DNA of 64,000 nt from an uncultured Gemmatimonadales bacterium (lineage in GTDB: Bacteria; Gemmatimonadota; Gemmatimonadetes; Gemmatimonadales; GWC2-71-9). Both the position numbers and the translations under genes were made by a program. Of the stretch, positions 17,049-25,610 are shown in pieces. Location: contig CAMYLY010000004.1 of NCBI GenBank assembly GCA_947259405.1, positions 1 to 64,000 on the forward strand, in the 5' to 3' direction. The number at the start of each line of letters is the position of its first letter. Position 1 is the first letter of the stretch. Under the pieces are notes generated by a model. The model searched no databases and was not told where the DNA came from. It was given only the letters and a program-made list of their open reading frames with translations.

Positions 17049-18767
17049 ATGGAATACCCCACTTCCCGCTCCTATCAACAGCCCATGGATCGCCGGTCCT
17101 TCATGGCGTATTTCTCTGGCCTCGGCCTAGGGGGCAGCGTGCTTCCCTCCGTGCTGTGGGAGCGCCAGCAGCAAGAGGGTCCGGTCACGACCGCCATGCT
17201 CGCCGACGCGGAGGCCCTCATTGGTCTCGAATTCACCGACGAGGAACGGGAACTCATGGTCGCCGGCCTCAACAGCAACCTCAGGCGGTACGAGGCGCTC
17301 CGAGAGGTCGCCATCACGAACGAAGTGCTCCCGGCGATACGATTCAATCCGCTGCTGCCTGGGCAACATGCACTGCCCCCAATCTCACCCTCGGCCCGGC
17401 GGACCCGCCCAACCGGCGTTTCACGCCCTGCCAATCTCGAGGAGGTGGCGTTCTGGCCTCTGTCGAGCCTGGCCGAGCTCATTCGCACCCGGCAAGTCAC
17501 ATCGGTCGAACTCACCGAGATGTACGTGAGCCGACTCCAGCGCCACGGGTCGACGCTCGAATGTGTCATCACACTCACGGAAGACCTCGCGCTACGCCAG
17601 GCGCGGCGGGCGGACAGCGAATTGTCACGAGGCGTTCATCGAGGTCCACTGCACGGAGTCCCATGGGGGGCGAAAGACCTCTTGGCGGAGGACGAGCACC
17701 GCACGACCTGGGGTGCCAAGCCGTATGAAAACCAGCACCTCCCGTATGACGCCTCCGTCGTAGATCGGCTGGAAGAGGCCGGCGCCGTCCTGATCGCCAA
17801 ACTCACTTTGGGCGCATTGGCGCAGGGAGATGTGTGGTACGGCGGGCGTACACGCAATCCCTGGAACACGGAACAGGGCTCGAGCGGGTCGTCCGCTGGC
17901 TCAGCGTCCGCGACGGTGGCTGGACTCGTGGGATTCAGCATTGGCAGCGAGACGCTGGGCTCCATTGTGTCACCCTCGACACGCTGCGGTGCCACGGGAC
18001 TCAGGCCCACCTTTGGCCGTGTCAGCCGGGCAGGCGCCATGGCACTCTCGTGGACGATGGACAAGCTGGGTCCGATTTGTCGTACGGTCGAAGACTGCGC
18101 GCTGGTCTTGGAGGCCATTTACGGGCCGGACGGCAGAGATCCGACGGTCGCGGACGTCCCGTTCGTGTGGGACGCGAGCGTTCCCCTTTCCAACCTGCGC
18201 ATCGGGTTCGTCAAGAGCGCGTTCGAGGACACGGAAGCCAGAACACATCCGTTTGACACGCCGTCCCCTGACGTCCTCCGACGCCTCGGAGCGGACCTCA
18301 TTCCGATCGAGCTCCCCTCCGATCTCCCGATCAGCGCCATGCGCATCATTCTGACCGCCGAGGCGGGTGCCGCGTTCGATGACCTCACGCGAAGCAACCG
18401 TGACGACCTCCTGGTGCGACAGAATCGCAGCGCATGGCCGACGACGTTCCGTCGATCGCGTCTCATCCCGGCCGTCGAATACATCCAGGCCAACCGGGTC
18501 CGGACCATGCTGATGGGCCAGATGGAGGCGGCCATGGCCGGCATCGACGTTTTCATCACGCCCTCGTATGCAAACAACGTCCTGTTGATTACGAATCTCA
18601 CCGGCCATCCCGCGATTAGTCTGCCCAACGGCTTCCAGGAGGACGGGAGTCCCGTGAGCATATCGTTCATTGGACGTCTCTTTGCCGAAGACCGTCTCTT
18701 GGTAGCCGCCAAGGCCTATCAGGACGCGACCGATTTCCACACCAAGCACCCTTCCGCGTTCGGCTAG
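17049..18767 (+). CDS. Tat-exported amidase-signature hydrolase
   Basis: About 572 residues from ATG 17049, placed 6 nt after GGAG (GTG at 17043 is an alternative). An N-terminal twin-arginine signal (DRRSFMAYFSGLGLGGSV) implies folded export. The amidase-signature Ser-cisSer-Lys triad is visible: Lys in VPWGAKDLL, Ser pair in GSSGSSAGSASA and GSETLGSIVSPS. C-terminal sequence NLTGHPAISLPNGF is typical of the family. It is not GatA-like in context, since gatB/gatC are absent. Likely an amide or peptide hydrolase in the periplasm. It heads a tight run with an ABC transporter and a D-aminoacylase. Confidence 0.88.
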   Translation: MEYPTSRSYQQPMDRRSFMAYFSGLGLGGSVLPSVLWERQQQEGPVTTAMLADAEALIGLEFTDEERELMVAGLNSNLRRYEALREVAITNEVLPAIRFNPLLPGQHALPPISPSARRTRPTGVSRPANLEEVAFWPLSSLAELIRTRQVTSVELTEMYVSRLQRHGSTLECVITLTEDLALRQARRADSELSRGVHRGPLHGVPWGAKDLLAEDEHRTTWGAKPYENQHLPYDASVVDRLEEAGAVLIAKLTLGALAQGDVWYGGRTRNPWNTEQGSSGSSAGSASATVAGLVGFSIGSETLGSIVSPSTRCGATGLRPTFGRVSRAGAMALSWTMDKLGPICRTVEDCALVLEAIYGPDGRDPTVADVPFVWDASVPLSNLRIGFVKSAFEDTEARTHPFDTPSPDVLRRLGADLIPIELPSDLPISAMRIILTAEAGAAFDDLTRSNRDDLLVRQNRSAWPTTFRRSRLIPAVEYIQANRVRTMLMGQMEAAMAGIDVFITPSYANNVLLITNLTGHPAISLPNGFQEDGSPVSISFIGRLFAEDRLLVAAKAYQDATDFHTKHPSAFG

Positions 18768-18779
18768 GCTCAGTAGGGC

Positions 18780-19736
18780 ATGCCCGCGCCAGTCGTTCGA
18801 GTCGACCAGCTCACCAAGGTTTACCGCACTCGACGCGAGCGCGTCACCGCGGTCGACCGAGTGTCGTTCGAAGTTCAGCCTGGCGAAGTCCTCGGTCTCC
18901 TCGGACCGAACGGCGCCGGCAAGACCACCACGATCAAAAGCCTGTGCACCCTGGTTCGACCGACCTCGGGTGAGATCGAGATCGGTGGCGTGAATGTTCG
19001 CGCGCACCCCTACCGAGCCTTGAAACGCATCGCCGCCGTCCTTGAGGGCAACCGCAACATCTATTGGCGGCTCAGCCCCCGCGAGAACATGGAGTTCTTT
19101 TCAGGCCTCCAAGGCATTCCCACGAGAACGGTGCGGCCACGCATCGACCAGCTCCTCGAGCGCTTCCGCTTGGTCGACAAAGCCAACGTGTCGGCCCGGA
19201 AGCTCTCACGTGGCATGCAGCAAAAGCTCGCCGTTGCCTGCGCGCTCATCAAAGGGACCGAGATCCTGCTGCTGGATGAGCCAACCTTAGGGCTCGACGT
19301 GGAGACCTCATACGAACTACGGGGTGCGCTCAAAGCGATGGCGCGCGACCACCAACGGACGATCCTTCTTTCCACGCATGACATGAACGTCGTGCAGGAC
19401 GTTTGCGACCGCGTCATCGTGATTCACGAGGGACGCGTCGTCACGGATGATCGCGTAACCAACCTGCTGCATATGTTTCGCGCCCGTGCCTATCGATTCA
19501 TTCTCGAAGGCAGGCTCGAAGATCGCGCCTGTCACCGGCTGGAGCGATCGTTCGAGATGCTCGAGCTGCACCATACAGACCATCGCACGGAAATCGAAGT
19601 GGAGCTCCTCGACAGTGCCGCGCTATACAAGATGATGGACGTCCTTCGCGAGAGCGGCGCGATCATCGAGAGTATCGATCGACAGGATCCCAATCTCGAG
19701 GAGATCTTTCTAGCGATCGTACGGGGGAACAACTGA
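18780..19736 (+). CDS. ABC transporter ATP-binding protein
   Basis: A 318-residue cytoplasmic ATPase of an ABC-2-type exporter. Walker A GPNGAGKTT (~41-49), ABC signature region KLSRGMQQKLAVACAL, Walker B EILLLDEPTLGLD and H-loop LLSTHD are all present. Residues beyond ~230 form the C-terminal extension common in DrrA/CcmA-like ATPases. It begins 12 nt after the amidase and its stop overlaps the permease start (TGATG), so the two are translationally coupled. The substrate is not evident. Confidence 0.95.
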   Translation: MPAPVVRVDQLTKVYRTRRERVTAVDRVSFEVQPGEVLGLLGPNGAGKTTTIKSLCTLVRPTSGEIEIGGVNVRAHPYRALKRIAAVLEGNRNIYWRLSPRENMEFFSGLQGIPTRTVRPRIDQLLERFRLVDKANVSARKLSRGMQQKLAVACALIKGTEILLLDEPTLGLDVETSYELRGALKAMARDHQRTILLSTHDMNVVQDVCDRVIVIHEGRVVTDDRVTNLLHMFRARAYRFILEGRLEDRACHRLERSFEMLELHHTDHRTEIEVELLDSAALYKMMDVLRESGAIIESIDRQDPNLEEIFLAIVRGNN

Positions 19737-20512
19737 TGGCCACCCTCGTCATGATCAAAGCGATGTTCAAGCGGTACGCCATCGAGTTGCGCCGCTACTA
19801 CTTCAACACGTTGTCGATGCTGGTGTCGTTCTACCTCATCTTCATTCTGCTGTTCTACGGCGTACAGAGCTTGGCGAACGGCGGTCAGCAATTCGGTGAC
19901 GCGTTGAACGGCATGGTCGTTGGATTCATGGTCTTCTACCTCACCGTGTACTCCTATGCGGAGCTGTCGTGGGTCTTGGTTGGTGAGGCCTCACAGGGCA
20001 CGCTCGAGCAACTGTCCATGTCACCGCTTGGATTCGGACGCGTGCTTCTCGCGCGAATCTTCGCCGCCCTGGTATACCGCATCGTCATCATGTTCCTGCT
20101 CTTGCTCTTGATGATGTGGACTACCGGCCGTTGGATGGCGTTTGACCTGTGGACGCTGATTCCCTTGCTGTTGTTCACGATGGCGAGCGTCCAAGGGGTT
20201 GGGTTTGTGATGGGCGGTTTGGCACTGGTATTCAAACAAATTCAGGCGTCACTTGGGATTCTCCAGTTCGTGTTCGTCGCGCTGATCGCCGCGCCAATCG
20301 AGCGGTTTCCCGCCTTAAAGTTCCTTCCCCTGAGCTGGGGGACCCGATTGATCGGCGATTCGATGATCAACGGAACGCACATTTGGCAGGTCGCGCCGGC
20401 TGATCTTGCCGTCGTGGGCGTCACGGGCGTCGGCTATTTTGCAGCGGGGTTTTTCGTGTTCAAGTACTTCGAAGTCGTCGCGCGGGACCGCGGACTTCTT
20501 GGCCACTATTAG
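19736..20512 (+). CDS. ABC-2-type transporter permease
   Basis: A 258-residue inner-membrane permease with about six TM helices (STLSMLVSFYLIFILLFYG; VYRIVIMFLLLLLMMW; LIPLLLFTMASVQGVGFVM; ILQFVFVALIAAPIE among them). The segment YAELSWVLVGEASQGTLEQL between helices 2 and 3 matches the coupling region of ABC-2 permeases. Start overlaps the ATPase stop by one base. Partner of the preceding ATPase. Confidence 0.9.
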   Translation: MATLVMIKAMFKRYAIELRRYYFNTLSMLVSFYLIFILLFYGVQSLANGGQQFGDALNGMVVGFMVFYLTVYSYAELSWVLVGEASQGTLEQLSMSPLGFGRVLLARIFAALVYRIVIMFLLLLLMMWTTGRWMAFDLWTLIPLLLFTMASVQGVGFVMGGLALVFKQIQASLGILQFVFVALIAAPIERFPALKFLPLSWGTRLIGDSMINGTHIWQVAPADLAVVGVTGVGYFAAGFFVFKYFEVVARDRGLLGHY

Positions 20513-20520
20513 GCCGATCA

Positions 20521-22187
20521 TGAACCACGATCGACGTGCGTTTATCGCTACCACTGCCGCCGTGGGACTGGCGCTGCATCGCGCAACGCCGTTCCGCCGG
20601 CGAGCAGAACTCATACTTCGCGACGCCACAATCTACGATGGGAGTGGCCAGGCACCATTTCGCAGCGACGTTGCGATCACGGGAGACCGCATCACCGAGG
20701 TCGCCCCGTCGATCGTCGCAAGCGGAGCGAGCGTGCTCGACCTCGATGGCCTTGCGCTCGCCCCGGGGTTCATCGATATCCATTCCCATACCGACACCGA
20801 ACTCCTGATCAATCCGACGGCGGACTCGAAGATCCACCAGGGTGTGACGACCGAAGTAGCGGGCCAGGACGGTTCTTCGATGGGGCCGTGGTCTTCCGAA
20901 CGTTCGGCGGAGACGACCGCGCGCTATCGAGAACGCTATGGCATCACGGACCGACTCGGGTCGCTCGCCCAATTTCTCGCGATGCTGGAGACCCGGCAGT
21001 TCGCCGTCAACTTCGCCAGCATGGTTGGCCACGGGACCGTACGCGGGACCGTGATCGGCAACGACGACCGGCCGGCGACATCCGACGAACTCGAGTACAT
21101 GCGTTCGCTCGTGGTGGCCGCGTTAGAGGCTGGCGCGTGCGGACTGTCGTCAGGGCTCGAGTACGTCCCAGGGGCCTTTGGAGATTTGACCGAACTCGTG
21201 ACGCTTGCAGGTGCGCTCGTGCCGTATGGCCTTCCCTACGCGAGTCACATGCGGAACGAAGACGACCAATTGGTGGCCGCCGTAGAGGAAGCGCTCAACA
21301 TTGGCCGCCTCGCCAGCGTCCCAGTGCACATCTCTCACATCAAAGCCCAAGGCGGGAGGAACTGGTGGAAGCGGGCCCCCGTGTTGGATATGCTCGATGC
21401 AGCCCAAGACGATGGTCTCGACGTGACGTATGATCGGTACCCGTACATCGCGTATAGTACGGGCCTGACGTCCTTGTTTCCCGTGTGGTCGCGTGACGGC
21501 GGAAGCGACGCATTGCTCCAACGCCTCGCCCAGCCGGAACACGCGTCACGCATCGAGCGGGACGTGCGAGCCAAGGTCGAGCAATTGGGTGCGTGGGATG
21601 CCGTGCAGGTCACGTCAACGTCCGAGGATTCGTTGCGATGGGCCGAAGGACAGCGGCTCGGTTCGTTAGCAGCATCGCGAAACACGGACCCGTACACGCT
21701 TCTGGTGGCCCTCATCCAGGGCGATCGCGGTCGGTCGGGCATGGTCGGGTTCGGGATGAGCGAGGAGAATACCGAGGCATTTCTCGCGCACCCGTTGGGC
21801 ATGGTGTGCTCGGACGGATCCGCGTTGGCCACCGAGGGCCCACTCGCAAGCGGGACACCGCACCCGAGGTCGTTCGGTACGTTTCCGCGTGTGCTTGGGC
21901 ACTATGTGCGCGAACGGAAGATCATGTCCCTCGAGGTCGCCATCCACAAAATGACCGCGATGCCGGCGCGACGGCTCCGCCTCCCCGGACGTGGTTTGGT
22001 GCGCGTTGGCGCCTTCGCCGATCTCGTCGCGTTCGATCCCGCGACTGTGGCCGATCGTGCCACATTTGCCCACCCGCACCAGTACCCAACCGGTATTCAC
22101 CACGTTCTGGTGAACGGACAGATCGTTCTTCACGACGGGGACTCCACGGGACGACTCTCCGGTCGCGTGCTTCGCCCTGGACGCTAG
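20521..22187 (+). CDS. Tat-exported N-acyl-D-amino-acid deacylase (amidohydrolase)
   Basis: A 555-residue metal-dependent hydrolase. A Tat-like signal (NHDRRAFIATTAAVGLAL) precedes an amidohydrolase-3 barrel: HxH metal site in FIDIHSHTD (His88, His90), His in ASHMRNED, His in VPVHISHIKAQG, and metal/catalytic Asp in GMVCSDGSAL. The position that is Cys in the D-aminoacylase GNCG motif reads GQDG here (Asp117). The small beta domain is completed at the C-terminus (VRVGAFADLVAFDP). ATG 20521 is 8 nt after the permease stop; a longer frame into the permease is a shadow. With the neighbouring amidase it suggests turnover of acylated or D-amino-acid peptides. Confidence 0.9.
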
Positions 22188-22192
22188 ACCCA

Positions 22193-23095
22193 ATGGTCAA
22201 ACGCATCCTGCGTTCGATTCTCGTCCTTGGATGGATCGGGTGTACAGGGTCATCTGCGCAGGCGCCCCCCGCGCCGCTCGATGTCATGAGCTTCAACATC
22301 CGCTACGGTACGGCGCCCGATGGTGCGAATCGCTGGGAGTTGCGTCGTGATCTCGTAATTGACGTGATTCACGATCACAACGCCGACGTCGTGGGCGTTC
22401 AGGAGGCTCTCGCATTCCAGCTCGATGAACTGGATAACGCGCTACCGGCCTATGACCGCATTGGCGTCGGCCGGGACGATGGTGTCCGCACTGGCGAGTT
22501 CGCAGCGATCTACTATAAGGTCGACCGTTTCGAGACAGACACATCTGGCACCTTCTGGCTCTCAGAAACGCCGACCACGCCCGGATCGGCGAGTTGGGGA
22601 AACCGCATCACGCGGATCTGCACGTGGGCGCGGCTTGTCGATACGTCCACGGGGGCCGCCCTGTACGTCTTCAACGTGCACTTAGATCATGAATCGCAGC
22701 CGTCACGAGAACGGAGTGTGGAACTCGTCGCGCGTCGCGTCATGGAGCGCATACATGAGGATCCGGTGGTGCTCCTAGGAGACTTCAACGCAGGAGCCGA
22801 GAATACGGCGATGCGTTATTTGCGTGGCGAGATCGCGCGAGCGAGTACCAGCAACACCCCTGTCGTGCCGATCCGACTATTGGATACCTATCGAGCGCTT
22901 CATCCCGACGCCACTGAAACGGGTACTTTTGGCGCCTGGTCCGGAGCAACCTCAGGCGACCGTATCGACGCGATCCTCGTGTTGAAATTTGACATTGTTG
23001 AAGCCGCAATCGTGCACGACAACGCTGACGGGCGGTATCCGTCCGATCATTTCCCTGTCACCGCGACGCTCCAATGGCCGATCACCACGCGATAG
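22193..23095 (+). CDS. Secreted endonuclease/exonuclease/phosphatase-family hydrolase
   Basis: About 300 residues from ATG 22193, 5 nt after the deacylase stop. A short signal (VKRILRSILVLGWIGC) could also be read as a weak lipobox. EEP-fold motifs in order: DVMSFNIRYG, GVQEAL (metal Glu), FNVHLDH, LLGDFNAG, and terminal YPSDHFPVTA. Such proteins are phosphodiesterases or phosphatases acting on lipids, nucleotides or sugar phosphates; substrate cannot be read here. A longer upstream frame lies inside the deacylase gene and lacks domain sense. Confidence 0.88.
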   Translation: MVKRILRSILVLGWIGCTGSSAQAPPAPLDVMSFNIRYGTAPDGANRWELRRDLVIDVIHDHNADVVGVQEALAFQLDELDNALPAYDRIGVGRDDGVRTGEFAAIYYKVDRFETDTSGTFWLSETPTTPGSASWGNRITRICTWARLVDTSTGAALYVFNVHLDHESQPSRERSVELVARRVMERIHEDPVVLLGDFNAGAENTAMRYLRGEIARASTSNTPVVPIRLLDTYRALHPDATETGTFGAWSGATSGDRIDAILVLKFDIVEAAIVHDNADGRYPSDHFPVTATLQWPITTR

Positions 23096-23742
23096 CCGAA
23101 CACCGCATCCGCATTCCGAAGACCGCGCGGTTCTATACGATCGGCACCGTGGATGATACGGTCCAAGATCTTTGGTACGTCTGCCACGGGTACAGCGAAC
23201 TCGCGGGCGAGTTCGTCACGAACTTCTCCGGGATCGCCGCCCGCGGTCGCCTGATCGTCGCCCCGGAAGCCTTATCGCGTTACTACACGAATCACGCGGA
23301 GCGTGAGGTCGGTGCCACCTGGATGACGCGGGAGGACCGGCTCACGGACATCGAGGACTACGTTGAATATCTCGATCTTCTCCACAAGCAGATCACGTCC
23401 GCTGTTGGCGCGCACCCGGCGCGCATTCGCCTGCTCGGGTTTTCACAGGGTGCGGCGACCGCTACCCGCTGGGCCGTACGGGGCTCCATAGCCAGGGGTG
23501 AGCTCATCCTGTGGGGCGGGCCAATCCCTCCCGATCTCGACGTGCCGAGGGACCTCACGCGGTTGCGCGACTGGAGGCTGCTCATGGTGTTCGGCAAGCG
23601 CGATCAGTACGCGACCGATGACGCGATCGCGACCGAACTTCGGCGAATGGAGGACCTGAACCTGCAGTTTGATGTCATCGCATTCGACGGTGGACATCGC
23701 CTGGACGACACCACGATCAAGGTGCTTGCCGATACGCCTTGA
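23074..23742 (+). CDS. Alpha/beta-hydrolase of the phospholipase/carboxylesterase type
   Basis: A 222-residue cytoplasmic serine hydrolase overlapping the previous gene by 22 nt. Nucleophile elbow GFSQGAAT (~115), a preceding oxyanion strand (LWYVCHGYSELA), Asp in VFGKRDQYA and His in DGGHRLDD give a complete triad in family order. Small size fits YpfH/carboxylesterase-type hydrolases. Last gene of the amidase-led run. Confidence 0.87.
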   Translation: MADHHAIAEHRIRIPKTARFYTIGTVDDTVQDLWYVCHGYSELAGEFVTNFSGIAARGRLIVAPEALSRYYTNHAEREVGATWMTREDRLTDIEDYVEYLDLLHKQITSAVGAHPARIRLLGFSQGAATATRWAVRGSIARGELILWGGPIPPDLDVPRDLTRLRDWRLLMVFGKRDQYATDDAIATELRRMEDLNLQFDVIAFDGGHRLDDTTIKVLADTP

Positions 23743-23769
23743 CGCCTGCCATACCAGGTGGCGCAGGCG
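23743..23769 (+). terminator. Putative hairpin after the esterase gene
   Basis: CGCCTGC at 23743-23749 pairs with GCAGGCG at 23763-23769 around a 13-nt loop, immediately after the stop codon. No T-run follows, so it may be a weak or Rho-assisted terminator. Confidence 0.4.
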
Positions 23770-23860
23770 GCTCCCACCGTCCGCGCTACCGCGTGCGGAT
23801 GATGACGCCCTCGCCGCCGCTGAACCTTGTTGGTGCGTGTCGTTAGTGTGCTTGCTTCGA

Positions 23861-25318
23861 CTACCGATCTACCGCGACGTCTTCCGCCGCAACCGTGTCG
23901 CTGGGTGGGATGGGTGGCGCGAAGTCGAACCCGAAGTAGCTGGGATTCTCACCGATCACCGCCGCCGACACGATGCTAAACACATACCCGTACGTCTCCC
24001 GCGGAATGCGCTTGTCATACTTGGTGAGCAGATTCCAGAAGTTCCGTTCGCGCGGCGATTCCGGCAGCGACCGAATGAGCCGAATGACGTTGGTCTGCCC
24101 CCAATTGTACGAGGCCATCACCAACAGGCCCGAGGCTTGGGCGTCGGTCGTGTAGATGTCGAACAAGTATTCGGCGGCCGCGCGAGTGGCTTTTTCGAAG
24201 TTGTGCCGTTCGTCAAGCGGGTCATGCCGCGGTTGTCCCACCAATGGACCGGGATTGAGCCCGTATTCCCTCCCCGTAGACGGGAGGAACTGCCACATCC
24301 CCTTGGCGAAGCCATACCGGGTCGCGGGCCCAACTGCCTCCGACTTGAACCGGCTCTCCTGCAAGGCCAGGTAGAAGAACTCGGGCGGCAGGTGATGCTC
24401 CAACATGATCTCGGCAATGCGGGGGCCGTACTCATTCGCTTCCGCTCGTGCGATCGCTTCCCCGAGTCCACCGATCGTCTTCCACCGCTCGACGTAGCTC
24501 AGCACCTCGTCCACGAACTCGCGGGGCACGTTCACCTCCGACTCGCCGAACCGATGGATCACGCGGTAGACAAGACGGCGGTCTTCCCTGGTGTTGTCGC
24601 TGTAGATACCGAGCGCCTCCACCAGTTCCTGATACTGCCGCTCCAACTCGGCACCCTGCTCGCGATAGGACTGGCGCTCTTCGGCCGTGAGCTGTAACCG
24701 ACTCACTTCGAGTTCGAGCGCTTTGGTGGTGTAAAAGAGCTCCGCGGCCACCGCGCGTTGCCGCTTGATCTGCTGCCGCTGCCAATACGCGTACCCGCCA
24801 ATCGCCACTGTCACCGCCGCAAGTACGCCAATGGCGATAATGTACTTCTTGGCGAACCGCCGCCGCTGGCTCACGACGATGCGGCGCATCCGCAACGTGC
24901 GATCACTCATGTTGGGTGGCGGCGTCGAGCTGAAGTAGCGCTGGGCGACCGCGCTCACGCGCAGGGGCTCGGCGACGGTCGGGCGCAGGCCGCTGTCCAC
25001 GCCGGTTGGGGTGAGCAGGAGCAGCGGCCCGTTGTGACCCAGACGCACCTGCAAGGGCTGAATGACCGAGATGCTCTCGATCTGTGTCCCGTGGACGAAC
25101 GTTCCATTTGTGCTGCCGAGGTCACGGATACGCCATTTGCCCTTGTCGAACACCACTTCGGCGTGACGCGCGCTCACCACATCCTGTTCGATCGCCACGT
25201 CGGTATCCGCCCGACCAATCACAAAGGAGCGATTGAACTCCCAGGAGTCGGGTTGGCCCACCAACTCGACATGCATGGCGGAGATTCGAGGCTGTGGCTC
25301 AGGCGTAGTCTTCGACAC
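23861..25318 (-). CDS. FHA domain - transmembrane - lytic transglycosylase fusion
   Basis: A 485-residue single-pass membrane protein. The N-terminal cytoplasmic FHA domain (~15-105: FVIGRADTDV, SARHAEV, DLGSTNGTFV) should bind phosphothreonine. A basic stretch (RRRFAKK) and one TM helix (YIIAIGVLAAVTVAIGGYAY) lead to a coiled-coil-like region (~190-240). The C-terminal SLT domain (~290-440) has catalytic Glu in LALQESRFKSEAVG, plus GMWQFLP and ASYNWGQ. It would couple a Ser/Thr-kinase signal to peptidoglycan cleavage. Start codon is GTG; an ATG at residue 15 is an alternative. Another kinase lies at 38.6 kb. Confidence 0.92.
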   Translation of the reverse strand: MSKTTPEPQPRISAMHVELVGQPDSWEFNRSFVIGRADTDVAIEQDVVSARHAEVVFDKGKWRIRDLGSTNGTFVHGTQIESISVIQPLQVRLGHNGPLLLLTPTGVDSGLRPTVAEPLRVSAVAQRYFSSTPPPNMSDRTLRMRRIVVSQRRRFAKKYIIAIGVLAAVTVAIGGYAYWQRQQIKRQRAVAAELFYTTKALELEVSRLQLTAEERQSYREQGAELERQYQELVEALGIYSDNTREDRRLVYRVIHRFGESEVNVPREFVDEVLSYVERWKTIGGLGEAIARAEANEYGPRIAEIMLEHHLPPEFFYLALQESRFKSEAVGPATRYGFAKGMWQFLPSTGREYGLNPGPLVGQPRHDPLDERHNFEKATRAAAEYLFDIYTTDAQASGLLVMASYNWGQTNVIRLIRSLPESPRERNFWNLLTKYDKRIPRETYGYVFSIVSAAVIGENPSYFGFDFAPPIPPSDTVAAEDVAVDR

Positions 25319-25610
25319 GGTCAGGTCTACTGGGGTGTGTCACCGGGGCAGGAGCAATCATGTGTCGCATACGGGCATTGTGGTGCCTGCAAAAAATGCA
25401 CCGAATGCCGTAACGCGCAAACTCGGGCCCCGTGCTGGTTGCCACTCGGCTCTCGGCGATGCGCGGGGACGGAGGTCGGTGAGCGACCCTATGGGTCGCG
25501 CTGCAGCAGCGACCGCCTCGAGCGTCGCCCGTCTTGCCACGCTCGGTCGCGCCGGGGGTCCAGGCACACCATACTTAGAGGATTCCGGGAACCACAGGGT
25601 TGGAGGCCCA

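Noticed and set aside
21593-22192. 200-residue N-terminal extension of the EEP-family protein
   Set aside because: Overlaps the D-aminoacylase in another frame; Arg-rich and featureless; ATG 22193 begins a signal peptide.
23669-24697. Plus-strand open frame of 342 codons opposite the FHA-transglycosylase
   Set aside because: Composition mirrors the opposite gene; no domain, and the minus-strand protein is unmistakable.
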